Source: Streptomyces sp. NBC_01481
GTDB taxonomy: Bacteria; Actinomycetota; Actinomycetes; Streptomycetales; Streptomycetaceae
DNA: 64,000 nucleotides
Reading direction: 5' to 3'
Assembly (NCBI RefSeq): GCF_026339995.1
Contig: NZ_JAPEPT010000002.1
Location: forward strand, 1,059,501 to 1,123,500
Shown here: one piece after another, positions 1 to 10,334 of the stretch
How the letters are laid out: each line of letters starts with the position of its first letter
Position numbering within the stretch: position 1 is the first letter of the stretch
Made by a program: the position numbers and the translations under genes
Notes under the pieces: model-generated
The model's input: the letters and a program-made list of their open reading frames with translations, nothing else
What the model was told of the DNA's origin: nothing
Database searches by the model: none

Positions 1-2100
<2,100 letters not shown>

Positions 2101-2249
2101 CGTGTCTCCATCTGTGGTGCGCGGAGCCGCGTTCGCGGTCTCCGTCGGGGTCGCCTGTCTCGATCCGACCGGCTTCGAGCGTACGTCTGGTCGTCAGACC
2201 AACTGCTCGGTGTCGCGAGGACGCTGAGCGCGGGAGCGGGGGGCGGTAC

Positions 2250-2606
2250 TCAGCGGTCCTGAAGCAGCCCGAGGACGTTGCCGTCGGGGTCGGTGACGGT
2301 GGCCACCAGGCGGCCGCCACCTACGTCGTGCGCGGGCTCCTTCACGGCGGCACCCGCGGCGGTCACCTCGGCCAGCTTCGCCTCGATGTCCGGCACGTGC
2401 CAGTAAGCCACCGGTGCCGTCCTGCCCTGCTGTCCACCGCCCGGCACCAGCCCGATGTGCTGGCCCCCGGCCTCGAAGCCGACGTAGTAGGACTCGTCGG
2501 TGCTCGGCGGGACGCCGAGCAGGGCGGCGTACACCTCCTTGGCCGTCGCCAGGTCGGACACGGGATGCAGCACGGTCTTGATTCCCTGGGTGGAAGAGCC
2601 GGTCAT
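2250..2606 (-). CDS. VOC family (glyoxalase/bleomycin-resistance fold) protein
   Basis: A 118-residue single-domain vicinal-oxygen-chelate protein. It begins MTGSSTQGIKTVLHPVSDL and ends VTDPDGNVLGLLQD, the usual VOC C-terminal signature (DPDGN). Such proteins are metal-dependent enzymes or binding proteins for small electrophiles and antibiotics; the substrate cannot be read from the sequence. The ATG at 2606 was chosen because AGGAG lies just upstream and the longer reading frame begins with low-complexity serine-rich sequence. It precedes the UvrA-like gene on the same strand, so a joint role in tolerance to a toxic compound is possible but not proven. Confidence 0.85.
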   Translation of the reverse strand: MTGSSTQGIKTVLHPVSDLATAKEVYAALLGVPPSTDESYYVGFEAGGQHIGLVPGGGQQGRTAPVAYWHVPDIEAKLAEVTAAGAAVKEPAHDVGGGRLVATVTDPDGNVLGLLQDR

Positions 2607-2900
2607 GGTCGCTCCTGACGTCGTGGGTCTGGTCGGGATCGTCTGGCTTGAAGACGAAGACGAAGTCAAAGGGGAAGTCCGGACAATCGAGTGGCCGATC
2701 GCCCCGGACGGCGAGTTCACCGCCCCGCCGTTCGTCCTGGCGGTCACGCTAGCCGCGGCCCGGGGCCGGCGCTTCTCGATTCCTGATCAGTCTTGTCCGG
2801 TCACCTGTCGGACAGCCCGTGAGGCGCGGAGACGTGTTGCTTGGAACACTTTTGCAAGCAGGTGCTTGCAATAGTTAGCAATGACGGGCACCATCGAGGT
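2607..2900. other. Divergent intergenic region before the Xre regulator
   Basis: About 290 bases separate the VOC gene (minus strand) from the Xre regulator (plus strand). No coding sequence was recognised. The right end carries the palindrome listed separately at 2852-2871. Promoters for both directions should lie here. Confidence 0.6.
2852..2871. promoter_or_regulatory. Perfect 9-bp inverted repeat, likely operator of the Xre regulator
   Basis: TTGCAAGCAGGTGCTTGCAA is a 9-bp inverted repeat around a 2-base centre, 30 bases upstream of the ATG at 2901. A further half-site-like TTAGCAA follows at about 2875. Position and symmetry fit an autoregulatory site for the adjacent Xre-family dimer; this is inference. 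Confidence 0.6.
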
Positions 2901-3308
2901 ATGGCATCACTCAACGTCGGCAATCTCGGCGAGTATCTGCGCGAGCAGCGGCGCACTGCGCAGCTCTCCCTGCGGCAGCTCGCCGACGCCGCCGGGGTGT
3001 CCAATCCGTATCTGAGTCAGATCGAGCGCGGTCTGCGTAAGCCGAGCGCTGAAGTCCTGCAGCAGGTCGCCAAGGCCCTGCGGATCTCCGCGGAGACGCT
3101 CTACGTCCGGGCCGGGATTCTCGACGAGCGGGAGCGGGACGAGCTGGAGACGCGTGCCGTCATCCTTGCCGACCCCTCGATAAACGAGCGGCAGAAGCAA
3201 GTGCTGCTGCAGATCTACGAGTCCTTCCGCAAGGAAAACGGAGAGGACACCGCCGCTGACGGCCCCCGCACGGCCGACGGTAGTGATGCCGGAAAACCCT
3301 CAGTCTGA
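2901..3308 (+). CDS. Xre-family helix-turn-helix transcriptional regulator
   Basis: A 135-residue protein with an N-terminal Cro/C1-type HTH at about residues 10-65 (LREQRRTAQLSLRQLADAAG, then VSNPYLSQIERGLRKPS). A short alpha-helical extension and a polar tail follow. The HTH belongs to the SinR/ClgR-like class that binds palindromic DNA. The ATG at 2901 starts where the conserved sequence begins; an in-frame ATG at 2841 would place the start upstream of the palindrome at 2852-2871 and is unlikely. The HBHA-like gene follows 32 bases downstream and may be cotranscribed. Confidence 0.88.
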   Translation: MASLNVGNLGEYLREQRRTAQLSLRQLADAAGVSNPYLSQIERGLRKPSAEVLQQVAKALRISAETLYVRAGILDERERDELETRAVILADPSINERQKQVLLQIYESFRKENGEDTAADGPRTADGSDAGKPSV

Positions 3309-3340
3309 ACACCGAACTGCGCTCCGGGAGGACCACAGTC

Positions 3341-3919
3341 ATGGCCATCACCGATGACCTGCGTAAGACCCTCACCGACCCAACCCCCCTCTACTTCGCG
3401 GCCGGCACGGCCGACCTCGCCGTTCAGCAGGCGAAGAAGGTTCCCGCGCTGATCGAGCAGCTCAAGGCCGAGGCCCCGAGCCGTATCGAGGCCGTGCGCA
3501 ACACCGACCCCAAGACCGTTCAGGAGAAGGTGACCACCCAGGCCAAGGAGGCCCAGGCCACCGTCCAGGCCAAGGTCACCGAGGTGATCGGGAACCTCGA
3601 CACCGACCTGAAGAAGCTGGGCGAGAGTGCTCAGGACCTGGCGCTGCGCAGTGTCGGCGTGGCCGCCGAGTACGCCGTCAAGGCCCGTGAGACGTACGAG
3701 AAGGTCGCCGAGCACGGCGAGCAGACCGTGAAGGCCTGGCGCGGCGAGGCCGCCGAGGAGATCGCCGAGATCGCCGTGGCCGTCGAGCCCGAGCCGGAGA
3801 CGGCGCAGCCCGCGGCCGAGAGCGAGCCGAAGGCCGAGGCGAAGAAGCCCGCTCCGGCGGCCCGCAAGGCCACGGCGCGCAAGCCCGTGGCGAAGAAGAC
3901 CACCCCGTCGGCCAAGTAA
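3341..3919 (+). CDS. Heparin-binding haemagglutinin (HBHA)-like protein
   Basis: A 192-residue, almost entirely helical protein. Residues 1-140 form a long amphipathic coiled-coil-like region (QAKEAQATVQAKVTEVIGN). The tail, about residues 150-192, is rich in Lys, Ala and Pro (KKPAPAARKATARKPVAKK), as in mycobacterial HBHA. There is no signal peptide, also as in HBHA. In mycobacteria HBHA binds heparan sulfate and is linked to lipid droplets and cell-pole growth; the role in Streptomyces is not established here. A GGGAGGA ribosome site precedes the ATG. A strong hairpin at 3941-3979 ends the transcript. Confidence 0.82.
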   Translation: MAITDDLRKTLTDPTPLYFAAGTADLAVQQAKKVPALIEQLKAEAPSRIEAVRNTDPKTVQEKVTTQAKEAQATVQAKVTEVIGNLDTDLKKLGESAQDLALRSVGVAAEYAVKARETYEKVAEHGEQTVKAWRGEAAEEIAEIAVAVEPEPETAQPAAESEPKAEAKKPAPAARKATARKPVAKKTTPSAK

Positions 3920-3940
3920 GGCCCGGGTCGGGGTACGAGC

Positions 3941-3979
3941 AGAACGCACCGGGCACCTTTGGGGTGCCCGGTGCGTTCT
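3941..3979 (+). terminator. Rho-independent-type hairpin after the HBHA-like gene
   Basis: A perfect 17-bp stem (AGAACGCACCGGGCACC and its complement) closes a 5-base loop, 21 bases after the HBHA-like stop. There is no T tract, which is common for Streptomyces terminators. Confidence 0.85.
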
Positions 3980-4024
3980 CCCGGTACCTTGGCCGCGGAG
4001 GCGCTACCAACCACTCACTAGGCG

Positions 4025-4375
4025 GTGCTCAGCATGTTGCGCGCGGGATTCGACTTCACTCTCTGGCTGGTGCTGGACCTCGTCTTCCTGGTCACCGCAG
4101 TAACTGCGCTGGTCATGGCCGCGTTCGCCCGCGACGACGCCTACCGCGCGGCCGAAAAGCAGACCAAGTCCTTCTGGCTGATCATCCTGGGCATCACGGT
4201 CGCGGTGAACATGTTCATCTCCGTGCTGTTCCTGTCGATCGCCGGGCTGATCGCCACCATCGTCTTCTTCGTGGACGTACGGCCCGCCCTCAAGCAGGTC
4301 TCGGGCGGTGGCGGCCGCCGCGGCAAAGGCTCCAGCAGCGACGGTCCCTACGGCCCGTACAACGGCGGCCGGTAG
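4025..4375 (+). CDS. DUF2516 family membrane protein
   Basis: A 116-residue small integral membrane protein. It has hydrophobic segments at about residues 8-32 (FTLWLVLDLVFLVTAVTALV) and 50-80 (two short spans around FWLIILGITV and IAGLIATIVFF), then a Gly/Arg/Ser-rich cytoplasmic tail. It matches the actinobacterial DUF2516 family, for which I know no function. Either GTG at 4025 or ATG at 4034 could be the start; both give the same core. It stands alone between a terminator and a convergent phosphatase gene. Confidence 0.82.
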   Translation: MLSMLRAGFDFTLWLVLDLVFLVTAVTALVMAAFARDDAYRAAEKQTKSFWLIILGITVAVNMFISVLFLSIAGLIATIVFFVDVRPALKQVSGGGGRRGKGSSSDGPYGPYNGGR

Positions 4376-4384
4376 CCGAGAGAT

Positions 4385-5650
4385 CTAGCGGCAGGAACCG
4401 TTTCTGCTGAGCAGCAGCACGGCCACATCGTCCGTCAGCTCCCCGCCGTTCAGCGCGCGGACCTCCGCGACCGCCGATTCGAGCAGCGCCTCGCCCTCGA
4501 GTCCCGCAGCCAGCTGCCGGTTGATCATCTCCAGCATTCCGTCCTGGCCCAGCCGCTGCTTCTCGCCCGGTCCCTGGCGTCCCTCGATCAGCCCGTCGGT
4601 GTACATCATCAGGCTCCACGCGGCCCCCAGCTCCACCTGGCGGCGCGGCCAGCGTGCGCGCGGCAGCAGCCCCAGCGCCGGGCCGCCGTCGTCGTACGGG
4701 AGCAGTTGTGCCGCCCGGCCGTTCCGGGTGACCAGCGGCGTCGGGTGGCCCGCCAGGCACAGTCCCGCCCGCCGGCCGTCCGGTGCGATGTCGACCGTGC
4801 AGAGCGTCGCGAAGATCTCCTCGCTCTCCCGCTCGTGCTCCAGAACCTGCTGGAGCGTGGAGAGCAGCTCGTCCCCGCACAGGCCCGCGAAGGTCAGGGC
4901 ACGCCAGGCGATGCGCAGCTCCACGCCGAGCGCCGCCTCGTCGGGGCCGTGCCCGCAGACGTCGCCGATCATCGCGTGGACCGTGCCGTCCGGGGTGCGG
5001 ACCGTGTCGTAGAAGTCGCCGCCGAGCAGCGCGCGCGAGCGGCCGGGCCGGTAGCGCGCGGCGAAGCGCAGGTCCGAGCCCTCGAGCAGGGGAGTGGGCA
5101 GCAGGCCGCGCTCGAGACGGGCGTTCTCCTGGGCGCGCAGCCGCGACTCGGCGAGTTTCACCTGGACCGTGTCGGCGCGTTTTCGCTCCACCGCGTAGCG
5201 GATGGCGCGGCTCAGCAGCCGCCCGTCGAGCTCGTCGCGGAAGAGATGGTCCTGTGCCCCCACCCGTACCGCTTCGGCGGCGCGCTCGGCGTCGCCCGAT
5301 GTCGTCAGGGCGAGGACCGCGTGGCGCGGCGCGAGGCGCAGTACGTGGTTGAGCGGGCCGAGCTCGTCGTCGCCGGAGCCGGGCAGCGCGAGGTCGACGA
5401 GGATGCAGTGGACGTCGTCCGTGAGCAGCCGCTCCGCCTCGGTGAGATTGCGGGCGCTGCGGATACGGACCCGGGTCCCGGCCGCGTCGAGCAGCTCGGG
5501 GACGGAGAGGGTGCCCGCCGGGTCGTCCTCGATCACCAGTAGCGTGAGGTCGCCGCTGGAGCCCGCGCCTGAGCTCATGCTCGGGCCGGCGCTCCCCTGG
5601 GCGGTTTCCGCGGCAGGGACACCTCTCTGTCGCGGTACGGGTACGGGCAT
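4385..5650 (-). CDS. Receiver domain plus PP2C/SpoIIE-type serine phosphatase
   Basis: A 421-residue soluble two-domain protein. An N-terminal response-regulator receiver (about residues 33-150) has acidic pocket VIEDD and phospho-acceptor CILVDLALP. A short coiled-coil linker follows, then a SpoIIE/RsbU-type PP2C phosphatase (about 190-420) with metal-binding GGDFYD, MIGDVCGHG, MYTDGLIEG and ELTDDVAVL. Such proteins dephosphorylate anti-sigma-factor antagonists, here presumably under control of an unlinked histidine kinase. The ATG at 5650 follows a GGAGGGAAGG ribosome site; ATG at 5578 is an alternative. The gene is monocistronic and convergent with the DUF2516 gene. Confidence 0.87.
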   Translation of the reverse strand: MPVPVPRQRGVPAAETAQGSAGPSMSSGAGSSGDLTLLVIEDDPAGTLSVPELLDAAGTRVRIRSARNLTEAERLLTDDVHCILVDLALPGSGDDELGPLNHVLRLAPRHAVLALTTSGDAERAAEAVRVGAQDHLFRDELDGRLLSRAIRYAVERKRADTVQVKLAESRLRAQENARLERGLLPTPLLEGSDLRFAARYRPGRSRALLGGDFYDTVRTPDGTVHAMIGDVCGHGPDEAALGVELRIAWRALTFAGLCGDELLSTLQQVLEHERESEEIFATLCTVDIAPDGRRAGLCLAGHPTPLVTRNGRAAQLLPYDDGGPALGLLPRARWPRRQVELGAAWSLMMYTDGLIEGRQGPGEKQRLGQDGMLEMINRQLAAGLEGEALLESAVAEVRALNGGELTDDVAVLLLSRNGSCR

Positions 5651-5862
5651 CGGTTCCGGTTTCCTTCCCTCCCCCCGAGGGCGGCAGGGCGACGATCGAC
5701 GCCCCGCCAGACCGGGACCATAGCGGTACCTGGCGCCGGAGCGGAATGCTCTGGAGCACACCGCCGATGGCATATGCCGCGCATGGGGAGGTACTTGCTC
5801 AGTACGCGCTCAGCGAGCCATGACGAACGTCACGTACCCGCTACCTCTGTGTCGCCGATGCG

Positions 5863-6924
5863 TCACTTGTCGGGACGTACGACTCCGAGAATCGCCATCG
5901 AGCCCGCACCCGCGATCGTCACATTCCGCCCGGGCCGCGGCGCGTGCACGATCGCACCGTCGCCGATGTACATGCCCACATGGCTGGCGTCCGCGTGATA
6001 GATGATCAAGTCGCCAGGCCGCATGTCCCTGATGTCGATCCTGGGCAGCAGCCGCCACTGCTCCTGCGAGGTGCGCGGGATGCCCCGTCCGGCCGCCGCC
6101 CACGCCTGGGACGTCAGCCCCGAGCAGTCGTACGAACCCGGGCCCTCGGCGCCCCACACGTACGGCTTGCCGATCTGGGCCGTGGCGAACTGGACCGCCT
6201 TCTTGCCCTGTTCGCTCGACCTGCCGTTGATCTCCTTGAGCACGCCCGAACTCAGCCAGGCCGTCTGCGCCTTGTACTGCGCCTGCTGCTCCAGCTGGAG
6301 GAGCCGCGCCCGCTCCTCCTTCTCCAGTTTGTCCTCTATCGACTTGGCCGCGGCGATCTGGGTGTTGATCTCCTTCTTCGCCCTGGCCTGCTTGAGGCGG
6401 TTGGCCTCAAGCTTCTGCCACTGGGTGCTCGCGTCCTTGCTGTAGGACGCCAAGTCGGCCTGTGTCCTGGTCAGTTCGCCGATGAGGTCCTTGGTGGCCT
6501 TCTGGCCCTGCGCGATCCGGCCCGCGCTGTCCAGGAAGAGCTGCGGGTCGTCGGTGAGCATCAGCTGCGCCTCGGTCGGCAGGCCGCCGCCGCGGTACTG
6601 GGCGCGGGCGGCGGCGCCCGCGCGGTTCCTCAGCTCCTGGATCCGGGCCTGGCCCTTCACGATCTCCTGGGCCAGCCTGACGATCTCGGCAGACTGCCTT
6701 TCGGTCTGCTCCTCGGCGAGGTTGTACGCATCGGTCGCGGACGCGGCCTTGCGGTAAAGGGCGTCGAGCTCCAGGCGCACGTCTTCCAGCGACTTCTTGT
6801 GCACGCGCGTGCCCGGCGTGGCAGGCGGCGGCTCGGGGGCCGCGAAGGCCTGGCCCGGCGACGCCAGCACGGTCAGAGCGCAGACCAGAGTGATCGCGGC
6901 AGTGGCACAGCGGCGTCGGTTCAC
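5863..6924 (-). CDS. Secreted NlpC/P60 (C40) peptidoglycan endopeptidase
   Basis: A 353-residue exported cell-wall hydrolase. It has a Sec signal peptide (about 1-28, ALTVLASPGQAFA), then a long coiled coil (about 45-230), then an NlpC/P60 domain (about 245-353). Catalytic Cys lies in SYDCSGL near residue 268, catalytic His in ASHVGMYIG, and the third polar residue in VHAPRPG. It resembles RipA/Swl-type D,L-endopeptidases, in which the coiled coil controls activity. The ATG is preceded by GGAGGGGGAG. I looked for a c-di-AMP riboswitch in the 220-base leader and could not recognise one. Confidence 0.9.
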   Translation of the reverse strand: MNRRRCATAAITLVCALTVLASPGQAFAAPEPPPATPGTRVHKKSLEDVRLELDALYRKAASATDAYNLAEEQTERQSAEIVRLAQEIVKGQARIQELRNRAGAAARAQYRGGGLPTEAQLMLTDDPQLFLDSAGRIAQGQKATKDLIGELTRTQADLASYSKDASTQWQKLEANRLKQARAKKEINTQIAAAKSIEDKLEKEERARLLQLEQQAQYKAQTAWLSSGVLKEINGRSSEQGKKAVQFATAQIGKPYVWGAEGPGSYDCSGLTSQAWAAAGRGIPRTSQEQWRLLPRIDIRDMRPGDLIIYHADASHVGMYIGDGAIVHAPRPGRNVTIAGAGSMAILGVVRPDK

Positions 6925-7146
6925 GACTCCCCCTCCGGGCTCCGGGTGGACGCCGGAACACCTGACATGTGATTTACCGTCAGTAACTTACGAGTGACGT
7001 CGCGATGGTGCCACGACACCCACGAAACCGACAGGGCCAACCGGCCGTGTTCTGCCGACTGGTGGATCAACCCCACCCGTCAGGGACGAACAACGCGCCC
7101 TGGCCGTTCCCGTGTTCGAGAATGTTCATCCGGTGAGGGCCACGAG

Positions 7147-7929
7147 TCATCTGGAATTGGGTGCGAGGGCGGCCCAGTTCACCGTGACTTCACCTTGCCG
7201 CCGGCGCCCCCGCGCGTCCGCGAGCGGCCAGTCGGCCGCCAGATCCCGTACGGCCCTGATCCAGCGCTGCCGGGCGCCCAGCGAGGCGTACGGAGCCGCC
7301 GCCGCCCACGCCCGGTCGAAGTCCCGCAGGAACGCGTGCACCGGCTCGCCCGGCACATTGCGGTGGATCAGCGCTTTGGGGAGGCGCTCGGCCAGGTCGG
7401 ACGGGCGCTCCAGCGAGCCGAGGCGGGTCGCGAAGGTGACCGTGCGCGGCCCCTCCGGGCCCAGCGCCACCCACACGTGCCGCCGCCCGATCTCGTCGCA
7501 GGTCCCCTCGACGAGCAGCCCGCCCGGGGCCAGGCGGGCGCAGAGCCGCGCCCATACGGCGGCGACCTCGCCCTCGTCGTACTGGCGCAGCACATTGGCC
7601 GCGCGGATCAGCGTCGGCCGCGTCGTGAGGGGTACTTCGAAGCCGCCGTGGAGAAAGCTGAGCCCCTCGCGCTCGTACGGCTTCGCCGCCGCGACCCGCG
7701 CCGGGTCGATCTCGATGCCGACGACCTCGCAGCGGGGGTCGGCGGTGCGCAGCCGCTGGAGCAGTTCCAGGGCGGTCCAGGGGGCGGCGCCGTAACCGAG
7801 GTCGACGGCCACGGGCGCGTCGCCGCGGCGCAGTGCCGGGCCGTGGGTGGCCGCGATCCAGCGGTCCATGCGGCGCAGCCGGTTGGGGTTGGTCGTCCCG
7901 CGGGTCGCGGCTCCGACGGGGCGGGTCAT
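7147..7929 (-). CDS. Class I SAM-dependent methyltransferase
   Basis: A 260-residue cytosolic protein with a Rossmann methyltransferase core. The SAM-binding motif I is VAVDLGYGAAPWT (about residues 42-54), with the acidic loop VVGIEIDPARV about 25 residues later. The Asp-Leu-Gly-Tyr-Gly form of motif I is typical of a conserved actinobacterial family found next to mshA. The substrate is unknown. The start at 7929 has little ribosome-site sequence and may be leaderless. It is divergent from mshA and sits upstream of the NlpC/P60 gene on the same strand, with a 220-base gap. Confidence 0.82.
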   Translation of the reverse strand: MTRPVGAATRGTTNPNRLRRMDRWIAATHGPALRRGDAPVAVDLGYGAAPWTALELLQRLRTADPRCEVVGIEIDPARVAAAKPYEREGLSFLHGGFEVPLTTRPTLIRAANVLRQYDEGEVAAVWARLCARLAPGGLLVEGTCDEIGRRHVWVALGPEGPRTVTFATRLGSLERPSDLAERLPKALIHRNVPGEPVHAFLRDFDRAWAAAAPYASLGARQRWIRAVRDLAADWPLADARGRRRQGEVTVNWAALAPNSR

Positions 7930-8090
7930 AGGAGCGAGGGTATGCGCTCGCGACACGGCCTCCGGACGGTAATGATTTGGCAAAAGAGGGCGGTGATGGA
8001 AATGGAAGACGGACCTCCGCTGTTGAAGAGGCTCCGAAGGGCTGCTGATGCCCGCAGTTCGCCGTGCCCGGAGCGAGGAGGACCTTCGAC

Positions 8091-9431
8091 GTGAGCCAGT
8101 ACGTCTCGCGCTTCGGCAGTGGTCTGGTGGCTCCACGCATCAGGTTCCCCGGCGGCCATCGCAAGCCGCGCCGGATCGCCATGCTCAGCGTCCACACCTC
8201 CCCGCTGCACCAGCCGGGAACCGGCGACGCGGGTGGCATGAACGTCTACATCGTCGAGCTCGCCAAGCGACTCGCGGCGATCAACATCGAGGTCGAGATC
8301 TTCACGCGGGCGACCGCGGGCGAGCTGGCGCCGGTCGTCGAGCTCGCCCCCGGCGTGCTCGTACGCCATGTCGACGCCGGACCGTACGAGGGACTGGCCA
8401 AGGAAGACCTCCCGGCGCAGCTGTGCGCCTTCACGCACGGTGTGATGCAGACCTGGGCCGGACACCGCCCCGGCCACTACGACCTGGTCCACTCCCACTA
8501 CTGGCTCTCCGGCCATGTCGGCTGGCTCGCCGCCGAACGGTGGGGCGTCCCGCTCGTCCACGCCATGCACACCATGGCCAAGGTCAAGAACGCCGCGCTC
8601 GCCGAGTCCGACACGCCTGAGCCCTCCTCCCGCGTCATCGGCGAGACCCAGGTCGTCGCCGCCGCGGACCGGCTCATCGCCAACACCGCGGAGGAGGCCG
8701 ACGAACTCGTCCGCTTCTACGACGCCGACCCCGCGAAGGTGGCCGTCGTCCATCCCGGCGTGAACCTGGACCGTTTCCGTCCCGCCGACGGCCGCGCGGC
8801 CGCCAGGGCCCGCCTCGGGGTGCCCCAGGACGCCTTCGTCCCGCTCTTCGCCGGCCGTATCCAGCCCCTGAAGGCCCCCGACATCCTGCTCCGCGCGGTC
8901 GCGCTCCTCCTGGAACGTGACCCCTCGCTGCGCTCCCGGCTCTTCGTGCCGATCGTCGGCGGCCCGAGCGGCACCGGCCTGGCAAAGCCCGAGAGCCTGC
9001 AGAAACTCGCCGCCCGCCTCGGCATCGCGGACCTCGTCCACTTCCAGCCGCCGGTCGGCCAGGACCTGCTCGCGGACTGGTTCCGGGCCGCCTCCACGCT
9101 CGTCATGCCCTCGTACAGCGAATCCTTCGGCCTGGTGGCGATCGAGGCCCAGGCGGCCGGCACCCCGGTGGTGGCGGCGGCCGTCGGAGGCCTGCCGGTG
9201 GCGGTACGCGACGAGCGGACCGGCTTCCTCGTCCAGGGCCACAACCCGGCCCACTACTCCGACGCGCTGCACCGCTTCATCGCCGACCCGTCCCTGATCA
9301 CCCGCATGGGCACGGCGGCCGCCCGGCACGCCGAGTCCTTCGGCTGGGACACGGCGGCGTCGGCGACGGCGGACGTCTACACGGCGGCGATGTACGAACA
9401 CCGCCGCCGGGTACGCTCGCACCATGGCTGA
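8091..9431 (+). CDS. mshA: D-inositol-3-phosphate glycosyltransferase, mycothiol pathway
   Basis: A 446-residue GT4 glycosyltransferase that joins UDP-GlcNAc to 1L-inositol-1-phosphate, the first committed step of mycothiol synthesis. Diagnostic features are the N-terminal [20 protein letters not shown] loop (about residues 33-52) and the acceptor-site region [14 protein letters not shown]. Donor-site residues include [12 protein letters not shown], then the EX7E motif around [20 protein letters not shown]. The GTG at 8091 was chosen because GGAGGA lies 9 bases upstream. It overlaps the following YbjN gene by 8 bases, so the two are translationally coupled. Confidence 0.95.
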   Translation: MSQYVSRFGSGLVAPRIRFPGGHRKPRRIAMLSVHTSPLHQPGTGDAGGMNVYIVELAKRLAAINIEVEIFTRATAGELAPVVELAPGVLVRHVDAGPYEGLAKEDLPAQLCAFTHGVMQTWAGHRPGHYDLVHSHYWLSGHVGWLAAERWGVPLVHAMHTMAKVKNAALAESDTPEPSSRVIGETQVVAAADRLIANTAEEADELVRFYDADPAKVAVVHPGVNLDRFRPADGRAAARARLGVPQDAFVPLFAGRIQPLKAPDILLRAVALLLERDPSLRSRLFVPIVGGPSGTGLAKPESLQKLAARLGIADLVHFQPPVGQDLLADWFRAASTLVMPSYSESFGLVAIEAQAAGTPVVAAAVGGLPVAVRDERTGFLVQGHNPAHYSDALHRFIADPSLITRMGTAAARHAESFGWDTAASATADVYTAAMYEHRRRVRSHHG

Positions 9432-9915
9432 CGTACAGCAGACGGCACAGGTCATCGAGCAGACGCTGAAGGACGCCGAACTCGAGTGGGAGAGCCCGGA
9501 ACCCGGCTCGTACGTGGTCAAACTCCCCGGCACCCGCAAGCTGTCGACGACCTGCTCCCTGCGCGTCGGCAAGCACTCCCTGTCGGTCAACGCCTTCGTC
9601 ATCCGCCACCCCGACGAGAACGACGCGGCGGTGCACCGCTGGCTCCTGGAGCGCAATCTGCGTCTGTACGGGGTGAGTTACGCGATCGACCGCCTCGGCG
9701 ACATCTACCTGGCGGGCCGCCTCCCGCTCTCCGTGATCACCCCGGAGGAACTGGACCGCGTCCTGGGCACGGTGCTGGAGGCGGCGGACGGGGCGTTCAA
9801 CACGCTTCTGGAGATGGGTTTCGCGAGCGCGATCCGCAAGGAGTATGCGTGGCGGGTGTCGCGGGGGGAGTCGACGCGGAACCTGGATGCGTTCACGCAT
9901 CTGACTCAGGGCTGA
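9424..9915 (+). CDS. YbjN domain-containing protein
   Basis: A 163-residue soluble protein of the YbjN fold, related to type III secretion chaperones. The core runs from residue 5 to 140 and includes the typical [20 protein letters not shown] and [16 protein letters not shown] stretches. The family is widespread in actinobacteria next to mshA; the function is unproven. Its ATG lies inside the last codons of mshA (8-base overlap), which implies translational coupling. Confidence 0.87.
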   Translation: MADVQQTAQVIEQTLKDAELEWESPEPGSYVVKLPGTRKLSTTCSLRVGKHSLSVNAFVIRHPDENDAAVHRWLLERNLRLYGVSYAIDRLGDIYLAGRLPLSVITPEELDRVLGTVLEAADGAFNTLLEMGFASAIRKEYAWRVSRGESTRNLDAFTHLTQG

Positions 9916-9920
9916 GGGTT

Positions 9921-10200
9921 CCCCTACCCGCCCCTTCCCGAACTGGGGGCAAGTCCCCAGACCCCCGACGGGGCTTCGCCCCGGACCCCGTATGCGACCT
10001 TCGGCCGCATGTCCTCAAACGCCGGACGGGCTGAATGTGCGGCCCTGCCGCACATTTCAGCCCCGCCGGCGTTTGAGGCGCGGTCCCGGACGCGAAATTC
10101 AGCCCCTCCGGCGTTTGAGGAGCGCGGGGTTCGGGGGCGGAGCCCCCGCACGGGGTCTGGGGCGGAGCCCCGGTTACGGGAAGGGGCGGGGTGGGGGACA
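9921..10200. repeat. Composite Streptomyces intergenic repeat with inverted outer arms
   Basis: The 400-base gap after the YbjN gene holds nested repeats. Outer arms are inverted copies of a block around CCCCTTCCCGAACTGGGG (left 9928-9966, right about 10155-10195). Inside are three copies of a motif containing CCGGCGTTTGAGG, one inverted at about 10013-10026 and two direct at about 10069-10081 and 10111-10123. Motifs of this type recur between genes across Streptomyces genomes. A related block lies at 57840-57915. Confidence 0.75.
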
Positions 10201-10334
10201 AGCCCGCCGCAGGCGCACCGCCCGCCGCCACGAACCCCCGCGCAAACACTTCCCGCGCCCCGCAACCCATGGCATGCTCACCGCCAACGCACACGCACAC
10301 CTGAACATCGTTCATATCCATGAAAGGTGGGATC

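Noticed and set aside
7100..7135. SOS/LexA box near GTGTTCGAGAATGTTC
   Set aside because: The two halves do not form the GAAC-N4-GTTC inverted arrangement, and neither neighbour is a DNA-repair gene.
6925..7146. c-di-AMP (ydaO-type) riboswitch before the NlpC/P60 gene
   Set aside because: Such switches often precede Streptomyces cell-wall hydrolases, but I could not find the conserved helices or motifs in this leader.
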